From Sipunculus nudus (lineage: Eukaryota > Annelida > Sipuncula > Golfingiida > Sipunculidae): a stretch of 64,000 bases of DNA. Below, one piece after another: positions 13,485-26,340 of this stretch. The stretch covers positions 16,255,979 through 16,319,978 of the forward strand of contig CM049321.1 of assembly GCA_026874595.1 (NCBI GenBank), given 5' to 3'. A program made the translations under genes and the position numbers. Below the pieces are notes generated by a model. It was not told where the DNA came from and searched no databases. It saw only the letters and a program-made list of their open reading frames with translations. Positions within the stretch are counted from its first letter, which is position 1. Every line of letters begins with the position of its first letter.

Positions 13485-13990
13485 GGTTAAAAAAAATAAT
13501 AGATCAGCCCTGAATGACATTTCACATCTTCTACATTCTCAACAACTTGTAACAGAAAACACAACTGATCATACAAAACTTATTGATCTAGTGTTTTCAA
13601 ATGTCCTTGATGCAACACCTTCACCAATAGAGGCTACATGGTCTGATCATAAAGCCTTCTTTACTCTTGTTCCAAAGAGTGTTTTCCAGTTCATCCTGAT
13701 TATTAATATTGGTCTTTATTCACAATGAATTTGACTCAATGAATTGTGTTTTTCTGGTATATGTTTAAATTATTTTCAGACAGATTTAAATTTACCCTAA
13801 TGAAATTGTTGATATGGACAATCCGATCAGTGCTTGTGTACTTTACACTTAAGATTGTGTCTGTTATGCTTCAGATCTTCAAAGGCAATATCCGGAGAGG
13901 TTCTGGGCAAAGTTTCTTGAAAACCTTAAACAAAGTCATGATGACCTTTTTTTCAAGTGACTGGCTGGAACTATGATTTTAACCAGCTTG
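13485..13990 (+). mobile_element. decayed retroelement fragment, endonuclease-like
   Basis: The plus strand from about 13501 reads a frame with QQLVTENTTDHTKLIDLVFS followed about 20 residues later by WSDHKAFFTL. This matches the end of the endonuclease domain of non-LTR elements (a 'TLIDLIFTN' block followed by 'SDH..VFFTL'). A second coding-like stretch near 13870-13960 reads LQRQYPERFWAKFLENL in another frame. Stops separate the pieces, so it is not functional. The family is not assigned. Confidence 0.55.
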
Positions 13991-14479
13991 ACAGTCAGAC
14001 AGGATACGAGTTGTATATGTTAAACCTATAAACTTCTAATAAAATATTCAGAAAAGTCTTTGCTAAATATCCTTATAAACATCAAATAAATGTGTAACAT
14101 CCGGACTTGCAGGATTATAGCCACTGTTTAACCTTTGGGTGGTCAGGGCAGAGGACATCCATGACTGACTGAGCGCTGGCACTTGTCAATCAACAGATGC
14201 CCTGTCCAAAATCACGCAGTCACAAGGCAGCGGGTTTTCTCCCTGCTGCTGCATCCACTATTAACGTAGGGGTAATCCAGTTGACAGTCCTCTTGGACCT
14301 TGACATAAGAAGAATTGGTTCATCCCTCTGGAATAGGTTAAGGTATGCTAATTATATTTAAAATACATCTAAAAATACACTCTTTGTACTTTAAGTTCAG
14401 CTGAGGGTCATAGCACATGGGTCACTGGTTTATATATCTACAGGTTCGACCTGGCTTTGGAATAAGTGATTTAATAGCC
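13991..14479. other. intergenic, no gene seen
   Basis: A stretch near 14096-14330 has higher GC than its surroundings and may be part of a repeat, but I recognise no coding or RNA structure. Confidence 0.4.
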
Positions 14480-15000
14480 TGCTTTTCGCTTTAAATTAAT
14501 TCGTCCTTAATATGATTTCCATTAATATAATTAGTTAATTCTTGCCCTATCAGAAAGAAATATTTAGTATAAAATACTTTTTTAACCCTCATTTCCTAAC
14601 GTTTTACTTCACTTTACTTTAAATTTTATATATTTCTTGACTTGTAAATTCATCTTCACAATATATCAGTATCAGTTATCTCTGGGATGACAATTGAATT
14701 GAGAAAATTGTAGCAATCATCATTGGTTAAACCTTATAGAGCATTTCTCAGAATAATGAATGTGTAATTTCAGAGTTAATATTTTGGATCTGTAATTTCT
14801 TTTTCTTTTTCTTTAATACTATTTTTCCGAAATTTGTTTTTCTTTCACCCTGTATTTTAGAAAATACTTCGGAGCTCCTGTAAAGTGCTCCTTACTTCTG
14901 GGCAATCTAACCCGGTGTTACTTAATGTTATATTATTGTGTGTTGAAAATCTTCTTTAGTGGCTTTTTAAATAGAATTCTAAATTGAAAACTAGTGGCCC
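14480..15000 (-). mobile_element. second copy of the 3.5-5.7 kb non-LTR element (fragment)
   Basis: Aligns with about 4850-5700. Shared landmarks are CTATCAGAAAGAAATATTTA, GTTAACCCTCATTTCC-like text, the block around GCAATCATCATYGGTTAAA, GTAAAGTGCTCCTTAC and GAATTCTAAATT. On the minus strand it keeps a short coding-like piece with KEHFT and KYFLKYR. It contains only the part of the element upstream of the RT core. Confidence 0.7.
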
Positions 15001-17146
15001 ATGGGCCATGACGCTCAGCTGAATTCAAGGAATGTTGAACAATGAACAAAATGACTGCCAGGGTGCAAACAAATCATGAATTTTGTAAAGAGTCCTTAAA
15101 AATGGGTTTCAGTGGGCTTTTGGACAGATGACAACTTCATTTGAAGGTCTCATAAATAGAAAGAAAAATGCGTAAAAATCTGAAAAAAATACATGTAGTG
15201 CCACCAGTCTGCAGGAACTGATGAAACACTCCATGATCAATATATATTCCAAGAATCATGGCTATCAAGGCATTAGTTGTTCATACACTGGAGCTTTTGT
15301 TTGTATCAAATTTTTAATTATTCTTGGGGGTATTTACGAGCCCTATAGCTCGAAGAATATGGGTAACAGAGACTTAATTTCAGGATTTTAAGGAGATTTT
15401 TTCATGGACCTCCCAGGATAATTAGTTTGAAGATTCCAGGTCCAGTGGTTACAATTTGTGCCCTGTTAACAGATGATTTTCATTGCAGAAAAAAAGAAAA
15501 AAAATGTAAAAATTGAAAAAAACGTACAGGTTGTGCCACCAATTCTGCAGGTAGTGATGAAGCATCCCATGATCAATATTCATGCAAAGAATCATGGTGA
15601 TCAATGCAGTAGTTATTCAGATATTAGAGCTTTTGTAACAAGTTTTGCATTATTCTGGGGGGGGTACTTTGGAGCCCCATAGCTCGAAGGATATGGGTAA
15701 AAGAGACCTATTTTCAGGTTTTTAAGAAGATTTTTCATGGACCTCCCTGGATATTAAGCTTGAAGATTCCAGGTCCAGTGTTTATGATTTTTGCCCTGTT
15801 AATAGATGAGAGTTTCATTAGAGGTCTGAAAAAAAAGATAAAAAATTGGAAAAAATACAGGTGGCGCCACCAGTCTGCCGGAAGTGATGGATCATCCCAT
15901 GATCAATATTCATGCAAAGAATCATGGTGATCAATGCAGAAGTTATTCATATACTTGAGCTTTTGTATCAAATTTTGCATTATTCTGGGCGAGTACTTAA
16001 GAGCCTCATAGCTCAAAGGAAATGGGTAACAGAGACTTAATTTCCAGGTTTTCAAGGAGATTTTTCATGGACCTCTCTGGATATAAAGTTTTAAGATTCC
16101 AGATTCAGTGGTAAGGATTTGTGCCCTGTTAACAGATGACAGTTTCATTGCAGGTCTGAAAAAAAAGAAAAAAAATTGGAAAAATTGGAAAAAAATACAG
16201 GTGGCGCCACGTGCCTGCAGGAAGTGATGGAACATCCCATGATCAATATTCATGCAAAGAATCATGGTGGTCAATGCAGTAGTTATTCAGATATTAGAGC
16301 TTTTGTAACAAGTTTTGCATTATTCTGGGGGGTACTTTGGAGCCCCATAGCTCGAAGGATATGGGTAACAGAGACCTATTTTCAGGTTTTCAAGAAGATT
16401 TTTCATGGACCTCCCTGGATATTATTCTTGAAGATTCCAGGTCCAGTGTTTATGATTTTTGCCCTGTTAATAGATGAGAGTTTCATTGAAGGTTTGAAAA
16501 AAAAAGAAAAAAAAATTGGAAAAAATACAGGTGGCGCCACCAGTCTGCCGGAAGTGATGGATCATCCCATGATCAATATTCATGCAAAGAATCATGGTGA
16601 TCAATGCAGAAGTTATTCATATACTTGAGCTTTTGTATCAAATTTTGCATTATTCTGGGCGAGTACTTAAGAGCTTATAGCTCAAAGGATATGGGTAACA
16701 GAGACTAAATTTCAGGTTTTCAAGGAGATTTTTCATGGACCTCTCTGGATATAAAGTTTTAAGATTCCAGATTCAGTGGTAAGGATTTGTGCCCTGTTAA
16801 CAGATGACAGTTTCATTGCAGGTCTGAAAAAAAAAGAAAAAAAAATTGGAAAAAATTGGGAAAAAAATACAGGTGGCGCCACCAGCCTGCAGGAAGTGAT
16901 GGAACATCCCATGATCAATATTCATGCAAAGATCATGGTGATCAGTGCAGTAGTTATTCAGATACTTGAGTTTTTGTATCAAATTTTGCATTATTCTGGG
17001 GGTACTTTGGAGCCCCATAGCTCAAAGGATATAGGTAACAGAGACCTAATTTCAGGTTTCCAAGGAGATTTTTTATGGACCTCCCTGGATGTCAAGTGAG
17101 AAGATTCCAGGTCTAGCGGTAACGATTTGTGCCCTGTTAACGGACA
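15001..17146. repeat. tandem array of about 335-bp units with a 670-bp higher-order period
   Basis: Six copies. The landmark CATGATCAATAT occurs at about 15232, 15568, 15898, 16238, 16568 and 16910, i.e. steps of 336, 330, 340, 330 and 342. Units alternate in type: 15568 resembles 16238 and 15898 resembles 16568 more than their neighbours, giving a 670-bp dimeric unit. Each unit ends with an A-rich run and, in the four younger copies, the perfect palindrome GTGGCGCCAC. The left edge near 15005 carries GCTCAGCTGA. Its inverse, TCAGCTGAGC, ends the dispersed relative near 46720. Open frames inside the array are by-products of the repeat. Confidence 0.9.
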
Positions 17147-19215
17147 GACTATAATATGTAATTGTCTGATAGGTAAAGAAATCTCTACTTCGAATTATGA
17201 AATTCTCATTATTAATAGTAAATCACTTTCATGCGAGACAGCTTTGTTTTCAGTAGAATTTAAAACTTTTGGCTTCAGTAATAGATTGTTTTAGATTAAA
17301 TACAGACACTGCACTGCAAGCACAAATAAAAATAACAAATCTGGGATAACAAAGACCCCGTCATGCTGGTGACAGTTGTATTAGTTTTTTTGCGAACAGT
17401 GGCACTTGTCAAAATATATAGACTTTACTTAATATTGTATCAATAAAATGTAAATAAATTGCTGACACAAATTTTTTTTATCTGCTTCAGTGTGCCCATT
17501 TGGTTTTGATTACTACTTCGCAAGAGGTAGGCCCACGACCGGAAGGTGCAGTACACCGTCCTGCTACAAGTTCATATCGGATGATAGAGTCACGTGGCAG
17601 GCAGCTTGGGACGACTGTGCACGATATTGGACCACCTTGGTAAATATAGAAACTATGGAGGAGCATATGTATCTCACAGGAACTATTATCAAGAGCATGA
17701 TCGAATCTCCAGGTATGGTAGAAAGATAATACGAAATTCAATATTGATATCTGAAGAATAAAAATGAATAAAATATAAACATAACGGAATCAGTTAGCAT
17801 CTCAAGTTGAATTACATTGCCGATTATTGATTTGTAAAAACTGTTAATTATACCCTTGATTTTTTTGTAAGCAAACTAAACTGTTTAATTAAATATGCTA
17901 TTTGTAGACAGCTTCTGGACTTCCGGTTCAGATGCAGAGAGAGAGGGCGTTTGGAAGTGGACAGGAAGTGGCGCCGACGTAAATAAAACGGGATGGGGTC
18001 CGAATGAACCAAACAACAAAAATGGAAACCAGGACTGCCTAGTTTTATTTAAGATTTATAATTGGGCCTGAGATGATAATGATTGTAGAGCTCGTTTCCA
18101 CAGTGTCTGCGAAAAGATTCCGCTTTAAAGGGAAGATGTTTTCCCCATCAGATTTGTATAACCTATATGACGGGAAAATAAATTTGAACTTGAAGAAATA
18201 CAGTAAAATATTTGCATCCAGGTCGGCCTGTCACATAAAACAGTACATAAGCTATACTGGGCAACGACAAACAATCTTGACAAACTGCAGAACGAGGTAG
18301 TTAGGTTTGGTGCCCTTGCTGGACAGCAATCATTTCAGAAATTTTGTTGGGTAGGTGCTTTTTTAGTTTTTGGTTAAGGATTGACAGCATTTCCTTCACG
18401 CCCGTAAACAAGGTGATCACGAAAAACCGTTGCTTATATGTCAGGTTTATCCTTCTTTCCATATATGTTTTCCGAGTGTATTTTCGTTTATCTAAGCTGT
18501 TATGAAACATTTGCCTCGTTTTTTTAATAACTTTCTTTCATGGAAATGTACGCATCTACTCTTCTTTTTCTTGCGAACGTCTGCCTGTTAGACAACGGAT
18601 ATAGCGGAGCAGTTCTCATCGAAAAAAAAATATCTTACCCAAGCAATAGGAATCTCAACCGAAGTCGTATATTTTTAAGCTGGGGTGATGGACTCGTCGG
18701 CGTCGGAAATTAGAAAAATACCCGGGATTGGAATATGCTATGACTAAAATGTGTAGCATATTTAAATTCAAACAGGAATTTCAATGTATTTTCCTTTTAA
18801 GGGAGATTAATTGTATAGGAAATACTCACTGGATTTTAAATATTTGCTGTTATATCTTCATCATGATTAAATTGTAGATGAAATAACACATATAGCTGCA
18901 ATGGAGTAGAAATATGTGGACAGTCAGATCTAATATAAAATGTGTAAGTGGCAAAGTGGATAGTTGTGATATTGCATTCATCAGACACACTGTGGGAAAG
19001 GAATCGAATAGCTTAAGGCCAATAAATGTCTGTAAGGCGAGGGCGCTATATTGAAAACCTTTGCGTACCGATATACTTCAACGTTATTTTTTAACGGTGA
19101 ATTACACAATTGACCCGTAAACTATATCGGTAGGCTGGCAATAAATGATAATTGTTCATAAATTTATCACCAATTTGGAACAGGTACTGGACACAGAGTG
19201 TTTTTTTTTAATTAT
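17147..19215 (+). repeat. segmental duplication, copy 2
   Basis: Begins exactly where the 335-bp array stops and matches intron 2 of CTL-A from about 7521 onward, through both lectin exons and about 1 kb of 3' flank, then joins sequence equivalent to 11360-11525. Point differences are frequent, so the duplication is not recent. Confidence 0.85.
17491..18128 (+). pseudogene. CTL-A2: 5'-truncated C-type lectin copy with a nonsense codon
   Basis: Exons 17491-17712 and 17908-18128 have the same lengths (222 and 221 nt), phases and splice sites as CTL-A exons 3 and 4. They encode VCPFGFDYYFARG, PSCYKF, the AAWDDCA helix, then FWTSGSD and NEPNN. At 18069-18071 the Trp codon of the W-W/DD block is TGA, which removes the last two Cys and the end of the fold. 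No counterpart of CTL-A exon 1 (signal peptide) or exon 2 exists, because the tandem array sits where they should be. Most likely a dead copy; use with another 5' exon cannot be excluded from sequence alone. Confidence 0.85.
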
Positions 19216-19717
19216 AGATAGAGCATATTTAGTATACAAAATTATTTGCTTTTCTGACCGAGATAAATAAGTCATTCTGTAAATTCAGAAGAATCCGATT
19301 GGAATTTATGTACAAAGTTCTAGTTGGGCAAGCTAACCCAGGAATATAACATGGTGACGATGAAGATATTACCCCATCACCAGTAAACATAGAATTATCC
19401 TGACGGTAACAGAAGTACGACCTCATCCGCAGTTATTAGTTGGTTGAATAGCTGCAAGGGCACAGAAAACGGTATTGATATAATTTTACTCAAAACATTT
19501 AATAAATGATTGACTGAATTATTAAACATATATAGCGCTGAGGTTTGAATATAGTGGCATATACCTTTTATTAATCCACCTCTGAAAAAGAAATGATTGT
19601 CCGCGACCGACAAGAATCAATTAACGTACTTGTAAAAAATATCAAACGGAAAATATCGTTTTTCAGGCTCTCGGTCGTTTCTGTAATGTTGGAACTAACG
19701 TTTTTTATTCATTAGAA
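19216..19717. other. intergenic, no gene seen
   Basis: No coding signature beyond short chance open frames. Confidence 0.5.
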
Positions 19718-20072
19718 GTTGACAATGCTGACTGTGTTAAAGTTGAGAATGCTGAGTGTTTAAAAATTGACAATGCGGAGTGTTTTAAATCTTACAATGC
19801 TGAGTGTTTTAAAGCTGACAATGCTGAGTGTTTTAAAGCTGACTATGCTGAGTTTTTTAAAGCTGACAATGCTGAGTTTTTTAAAGCTTACAATGCAGAG
19901 TGTTTAAAGCTTACAATGCTGAGTGTTTTAAAGCTAACAATGCTGAGTGTTAAAGCTGACAATGCCGGGGTGTTTAAAGATGACAATGCTGAGTGTGTTA
20001 AAGTTGACAAAATAAAGTGTTTTTAAAGCTGACATTGCTGAGTGTGTTTAAGTTGACGATGCTAAGTGTTTA
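19718..20072. repeat. 24-bp minisatellite, about 15 copies
   Basis: Head-to-tail units close to GCTGACAATGCTGAGTGTTT + TAAA, mostly 22-25 bp long, with substitutions and small indels. Every unit carries TAA and the unit lengths vary, so it is not a coding repeat. Confidence 0.92.
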
Positions 20073-21309
20073 ATCCAGCACACTCTACCCTTAAAAATCC
20101 TGGTGCATTTGTTTGTCCATGGCAAAGACGTCAAGATGTCAACTTAAATGTTAGGATGCCATGATATGACCTCTCCTTGCAAAAACTCCAGATAACGTAT
20201 TGAATAAAGAAATTTCAGGCATCCATTCTACAGCAGCATTTTAGAGGAATGCAATTTTATCCATCTTGTGGGGAAATCATTTGTTGCATTTTTTATTCAA
20301 ACGGGAAAAAGCTTTGCACTATTTTTATAAATATATATAAATAAATTTATTTTGGAAAGCGTTATATCTTATATGGTCTACCCGTTTCTATTAATAAATT
20401 CTAGACGAAGAAGATAGATGCAAATTTAAATCATATATATTTTTAGATAACATAGCAAGATTTTGACAATGACTACATATTCTATTGTCATTCTTCATGA
20501 CCAACATACAGCAGCATGGGTTTACTCAAGGCAATTGTAGCTAATCACTCATTTGGAGAAAAAAATTGTCGGTTGCATATTTGTCTCTGAAGGGTAAAAG
20601 GAGCTCCAAGCAATATTTTTTTTTTAATTTTAACTTGGGTCTAAAGAAATGTTGATGAGTCCTGGTAGATTGTGCCTTCATTTTCCATTTATACCAATCC
20701 TGTAGTCTAAAACCTACTTTGTCTAGCAGCAGGATGGGTAGTGACAATGGAATAGAAACAAAGACAAAAGTACATAATTAATTTTTTGTTAGTAATCTAT
20801 CTGCAGCTGCTTGAGTTGTAAGTTTGAAGATGTTGGTCGATCCTTGCAGCATTTCGCTGTGGTGCATATCCCCGACTGGTTTGCGGATAAAATATATTTT
20901 TAATTTAAATGAGCTTAAGATGGCATTTCCACAAAAAAAACACGTGGCTATTCTAACTGTTCGCCAGTCCGTGGTTGACAGGTGTTCTGTTTGGTTTGAA
21001 AGGTATATACCACGTCTTACAAAAAATAAGGTCTTCCTGTCACTGGCAGTGCTATTGCATTGTTCCTGTTAAACCGATTATATCCTCCCATCTGAAAAGG
21101 TAAGTTGACTTTGGATTGGTGTCGCTCATAACATGCACTCTCAATTCCCTTGTAAAAGTTGATTACATTAAACAACATGATGTATGGACTTGTTCAATCA
21201 CTTATTTAATCAATGGCTGAAACACAAGCGTGATGTCACATAATGTTTCTCTTGCAACATGTTTTACTCATGAAACAGTTGCAGGCCCAGCCACTGCACT
21301 GAATGACAA
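20073..21309. other. intergenic, no gene seen
   Basis: Short open frames at 20541-20747 (minus) and 20824-21072 (plus) have no recognisable protein feature. Confidence 0.45.
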
Positions 21310-21600
21310 TACAGCAATCTGACACTAACTGACGAGCGAGCTGACCCCTGCCCCGCCATCCCGAATCGAGTGCCTTTCCCTGCCTTCAAGTTTTCAGAAA
21401 ACGTTGGCCATGCTGTTCCTGCTGCTCAAGTCACTAGTCGGTCTCTCACTGCCACCTTTTTCCAGGGCTACTGTGGTGTTTAGCTAGACAGATTTCCGGG
21501 TCATCCATAATGAAGCAGTGCGTGCGCCAGGTTCCCTGACTTCCTCAACTGAAACGTTCAAGTCTTATCTTTCTTTCGTTTACTAGGGTGATACGGATAC
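21310..21600 (+). mobile_element. possible retroelement 3' coding remnant
   Basis: A locally GC-richer stretch has two coding-like frames: a roughly 55-residue piece ending GYCGV at the stop 21481-21483, then a +1 frame reading about 32 residues with FRVIHNEAV.APGSL and TFKSYLSFVY to a stop near 21588. The '.P.SL...FKS.L' ending is the style of the C-terminus of many non-LTR polyproteins. The match is weak and the identity is inference. Confidence 0.3.
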
Positions 21601-22657
21601 TGCGTATTGTGTTTCTCGTCCACGTCAGTAGTCATCCTCTTGTCCCGACTATGGAAAAACGGGGCCTGTAAGCCTTAGTCTGTCTGTATACTCTTGAGAG
21701 AACACACCGCCAACATCTAGAGAGTATCTGAAAACAACAATTGTAATTGTTTAATAGAACGTGAATCGGTCATGCATTTGTTTTGTGAATATTTAGTAAA
21801 CTTAACGTTTTATTGTAAGATAAAAGAATCGGTCGGTAGGTTTGGGAATATGAAGACCCCCACAGTGGTTAATGTTTTAAAATTCTACAAAGTGAATTTT
21901 AATAACATGATAATACCCAAGGGTGTTAGCTATACAAATTAAATATAAGTGGCATAGATTAACAAGTTTTCCTCTGAAAAAGGTTTAACAAAAGTTCTAG
22001 TGAAATGTCGTTCTTTTTTTAATTAATAATTCCAATAAAGATATTATGATTATTATTATCAATGTAAAACCAAATGTTTTGGGGGGATTCAATTTTCGTC
22101 GAACGCATCAAGTGCCTGTCGCACAAAACGATTTTAGAACAATAAAAGCATTATACAGTTATTAAGAGATATTTCTATGGAATGGTAACTTGACAGTTTG
22201 GTAACTTGACAATGAGACATAAACAAGAGACACAATCAAGTGCTTGATACGGATATTTCTATATATGCTGACATGTGCTAAAAAGAAAGACTCTTGCTGT
22301 TTTGAGGATCAATATATTTATTTTGCAACATTATTGCTGACTGAAGCAAGTTAATGCCAACATGTCAACACGGATGTTAGAATCAAAGGACATATCTTCC
22401 ATTTGTCGCCCTGTCATAAAGTGTTTGTGCAATTTACCTTGCGACCAGCGAAGAACGAACATCACCATGGCAGGTAAGGTGACAGATCTGACACAACATC
22501 AGATATGCTATTCAATGTCTTGTGTATGACACTTCTCCTTCTCTATATTTCAATTAACAGGTATATAGCCAAACCATAGAGAGACGTTCGCAAGCTTCGA
22601 TAAGGAGACAGCTCGCCTGTAATTCGGGCCGAACTATTTGGTGCGAATTTCAAGATT
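21601..22657. other. intergenic upstream of CTL-B
   Basis: No gene seen. A short ATG-to-donor candidate (ATGGCAG followed by GTAAGG near 22469) would be in the right phase to join the PAN exon of CTL-B, but it encodes no signal peptide, so I prefer the start at 22658. Confidence 0.45.
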
Positions 22658-24826
22658 ATGTCAGCGAGTACAACCAAAATCACTGGAGCCTTTATTCTCC
22701 TTTGGTGGTGTAATGACATTTACGCCCGTTTGTACATTTTTTTTAAAATGATTTTATGATTTTGGTAAACAAATATTGTTAAATAATGTTTTCCATACCC
22801 CTGAGAACTTTTCATATTTAAATCATGTATCACAAATTGAAAGGGAAGAACCTGATTCATACTAAATTATTTATTTTTGGAATTATGTTGATGTAGATAC
22901 TCTGATATCTCATATCGGAACTGTGCTCATCATATTTATTGCATTAGTGTCAATTTTCTTTATAATTTTTATCCCTTCAACAATATGCACAAGCAGAAAT
23001 AAATTTATTATGTTACACAAGGTCTAATTTGACGTATTATGTTTACGACCTAACATCTGCCGATTACAAAGTAACGTTATTAAAGATATTTATAAATTTT
23101 ATTTTAGTGGTGTGCGAGAGTGCCGTCTACTCAGGATACCAACATACTTCAAATGTAGTAATCAAGCACATCTTCAAAATATCAATGTCCAGACCAGAAT
23201 GTATGGACCTATGTAGAAGACAAGAGATTCCCAGTTGTACTGGTGTTAACGTTAGGAAGAACCTTTGTATTCTTAACAACACCCAACCACCACTTCGTTT
23301 TCCTGCTAACGACACAACAGAGATGTCAGGTACTTGAAATATTAAAACAGCGTCATTCCATTTAAATTCAGCTATTCATTAATCTTTCATGTAGAATCAA
23401 AATGATTGCTAGCTTACTTTGCGTATATTTTAATACGCTCTGGACACTTGCTAAGAACTGTTCTTATAAAGCATCTCTGGTGTAGGTAAAACCTTCTTTA
23501 TCAACTAGCTATCAGTAAACACCTTATATGCAACAATGTTTGCGAACATTAAAAAAATATAGCCTGAGGTGGGTGCGGAAGCTGAAAGTTTACCTGTTGC
23601 AACGCGCACTGTGCAAAACTATTTATCATCTGCCTTACCGCTAGATGTTCTTGTTGAATGGATATGAATTATTTTGTGACCCCACTTGTTATAAATACAT
23701 AAATATAACAAAATCAAACCGTCTACTGTATATGCCCTATTTATATGTAAAATAACCAATAATATGTCCTTTTGACTCTACAGCAATAAATTCTAATCTA
23801 TATAGGTAGCAGGGCTTGTCATTATTAGAATATCCCTGGGTAAATATTCATTCGTATCCTTTTGTTATGCATAATTCCATTGAAATGGAACAAAGGAAAA
23901 TGTATGTGATGGTAAAGAAAATGTAGTATGTTTTGTTTTTGTTTGTTTGTTTATATCGTAGTTTGTCCCCCTGGATTCGCTTTCTATTTCGAAAAAGGCA
24001 CAAAAAGTCCTGTGAGTTTAAACCCACAGCCATCTTGCTATAAGTTCAATCAAGATACAAGGTTTACCTTTCCCATGGCTGACAAATATTGTGAACATCA
24101 TGGGGCCGCCCTAGTCAGTATAGAAACGGCAGAGGAACAAACGCACATCAAAAGAATAATCAACTCAGACAAAGTGTTGAAATCAAGAGGTAACAAATGA
24201 CGCCCTATTAATAAATTTCCATTATACGAGGTTGCTTAAAAGTAGAATCTCAGTTGATCTAAATTAGAGCAGGTTTATCCTGGTATCACACCACGATACT
24301 AGCTTTTATAATTTTACACGATGTTTTTACAATAGTTGACGTTGCAAGTTCAGTAACGGATTGACAAGAATTCAATTTTCTAGGGTGTTTTGCAATGTTA
24401 TTTGTTTGGGTAGTAACCAATATTACATTAAACATAGTGTGTATAGCAAACTAATCATATTCTTATAAACCTGGACCAATACAATATAAACATATACTGT
24501 TCTATAATAACATATGACCGGTTTTTATATTATTGGCTCTCAGCTCCCCTTTTCATGAATAGTATACTTCTGTTAATTCCCTGCTCAAGGTTTCATTTCT
24601 TTCAGATAAATTTTGGAATTCCGCTTCCGACGCAGTCTCAGAAGGACTTTGGAGGTGGACAGGAACTGGTGAACTCTTATGGTTTACTGCATGGGCAATT
24701 GGTGAGCCTAATAACCGGGGCGGCTTACAACACTGTTCAGTGTTGGAACGTGACCGAAGATGGACCTGGGACGACGAACAATGTAGTGACAGTTTCTTTG
24801 CGGTCTGTGAAATAAATGCCCAGTGA
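22658..24826 (+). CDS. CTL-B: secreted PAN + C-type lectin protein, four exons
   Basis: Proposed exons 22658-22709, 23108-23329, 23962-24189 and 24606-24826; all junctions are phase 1 and give about 240 residues. Exon 1 is the least certain: it encodes a signal-like peptide (MSASTTKITGAFILLWW) and uses a weaker donor, gtaatg. Exon 2 encodes a PAN/apple-like domain (VCESAVYSGY, then C..LC, SC and LC spacing). Exons 3 and 4 encode a long-form C-type lectin domain: VCPPGFAFYF, PSCYKF, DKYCEHHGAALVSIE, FWNSASD, W.WTGTG, the mannose-type EPN motif, and RRWTWDDEQC, closing with FAVCE. The stop is TGA at 24824. The exon pattern matches CTL-A and CTL-D. Likely secreted and calcium-dependent; the ligand is unknown. 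Confidence 0.8.
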
Positions 24827-25001
24827 AGTGACGGAATGCTATTCTTAAAATATAAATGTTTATAACAAAGTCAATCGCTCATTAAAAACTCCATTTAAGC
24901 AAAATGGGAATTATCTTAAATTCAAAGTAGTAAAATGTATCTATTTCGAAAACATAATGTTCCTTTAATATGACACCATCGACTTGAAAGCAAGCAAACA
25001 A

Positions 25002-25007
25002 AATAAA
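25002..25007 (+). promoter_or_regulatory. candidate poly(A) signal for CTL-B
   Basis: AATAAA about 175 bases past the CTL-B stop codon. It is the first canonical hexamer I see downstream. Confidence 0.35.
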
Positions 25008-25009
25008 AT

Positions 25010-26340
25010 GTAGTCAATTTAAGTAAAACACCAACAAAGATGTAATTATTTTCGTTAGATTTGAACAAGACCGGATCTTTTGGAAGCATCTTAGTTTTGA
25101 ACAGCCAAAAATTTGTTCTCAAGATGTCATTTTCAAACAAGCACCAAAAAAACAGCTGACCCCATATATGCGGTAAACAAATAAAATACATGACCGACAA
25201 AAATTGATTTAACGATTAGGCATACAATATAGTAAACGTATTTGTTGTGTGTTAATTTTGTTTCTCCTCAAAGTTTGTGACGCGAGAGTTTATTAATAAC
25301 TCTGTGCCTCGTTAAAAAGTGTGCCCTTACTCATATAGTCTTCTACGTGTATAATTCTCCGCAAAAGAATATCTTACAAGAAAATTTTAGAATTGCACAT
25401 AACGTTGGACTTTCTGAATATAAGAGTATGTTTATTCGATACCGAACATTTTTTACTAATATGTTAACCTGTCTAAGTGTACACTTTTCTATTAAATTAA
25501 AATCCTCTTAACTAAAGTCGATGTCCTGTCATTTTTTTAAACATAAAAATTAAATACAAACATATTTATTAAATAAATGTAAAATGTAAATAAGACACTG
25601 ATGGCTATAAATATGAAAGCTAACAATTGTTGTTGCTAACCATTATTGTTTCTCAATAGTAAAACCTATTTTAGGAATGTAATCCAATATGTGAAACTAT
25701 TTTGACTTCTAAAAATTGTATTTCTGTAAAATATATATATAACATGTATAATATTTATAACATGAGAGAAATCGTTATTTACTAGATGTTATTAAACCCC
25801 TTGTTTACATTACGAAGATTGACCATCAAACTGTAAGGGAATAATGAAAATTAACTGGACATTATAATTAGCTGCGTCTAATAATTCATGCAAATAACAG
25901 CACCTTGAGACCAAAGATACTTTTTGAAGAATTGTGTATTGACATTCTATTATTCACATCGGATCATATGTTGACTTATTTTCCTGTCCTTAAATTTTAA
26001 GGGCCACATAAGACAGGACTTTGCGGAACTATGGAATTATTCTTGTAAAATACTATGACAAATCGATATTTGCAAAACATACTGCTTAACGAAACAAGGT
26101 TTGTTCAAAAAGAATTTATATTTCAGTCTTTTTTCTCCTTTTTTACACACCCATTGTGGTTGCTATAGAAACCCCGGCTAATTTCAAAGATCAGCGTAAA
26201 TTCGCCTTGTGATATATAATGTTGCTAAAGAACTGATCGAACCAGGCGATTTCATCAACCGAAATTCAGTTTTGGAAATATGTTTACCCGCAAAAGGTAC
26301 TTTGGCTAAAATTTAATTATATAAATATTAATGTGGATAA
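25010..26340. other. intergenic, no gene seen
   Basis: AT-rich DNA with no exon-like frame or repeat that I could define. Confidence 0.5.

Noticed and set aside
16176-16628. 150-residue open frame on the plus strand
   Set aside because: It lies wholly in the 335-bp tandem array and repeats with it; no domain or splice support.
19718-20072. CRISPR-like regular repeats
   Set aside because: Units are contiguous with no spacers and the DNA is eukaryotic; it is a minisatellite.
22469-22475. ATGGCAG before GTAAGG as first exon of CTL-B
   Set aside because: In phase, but encodes no signal peptide; the start at 22658 gives a better leader, though with a weaker donor.
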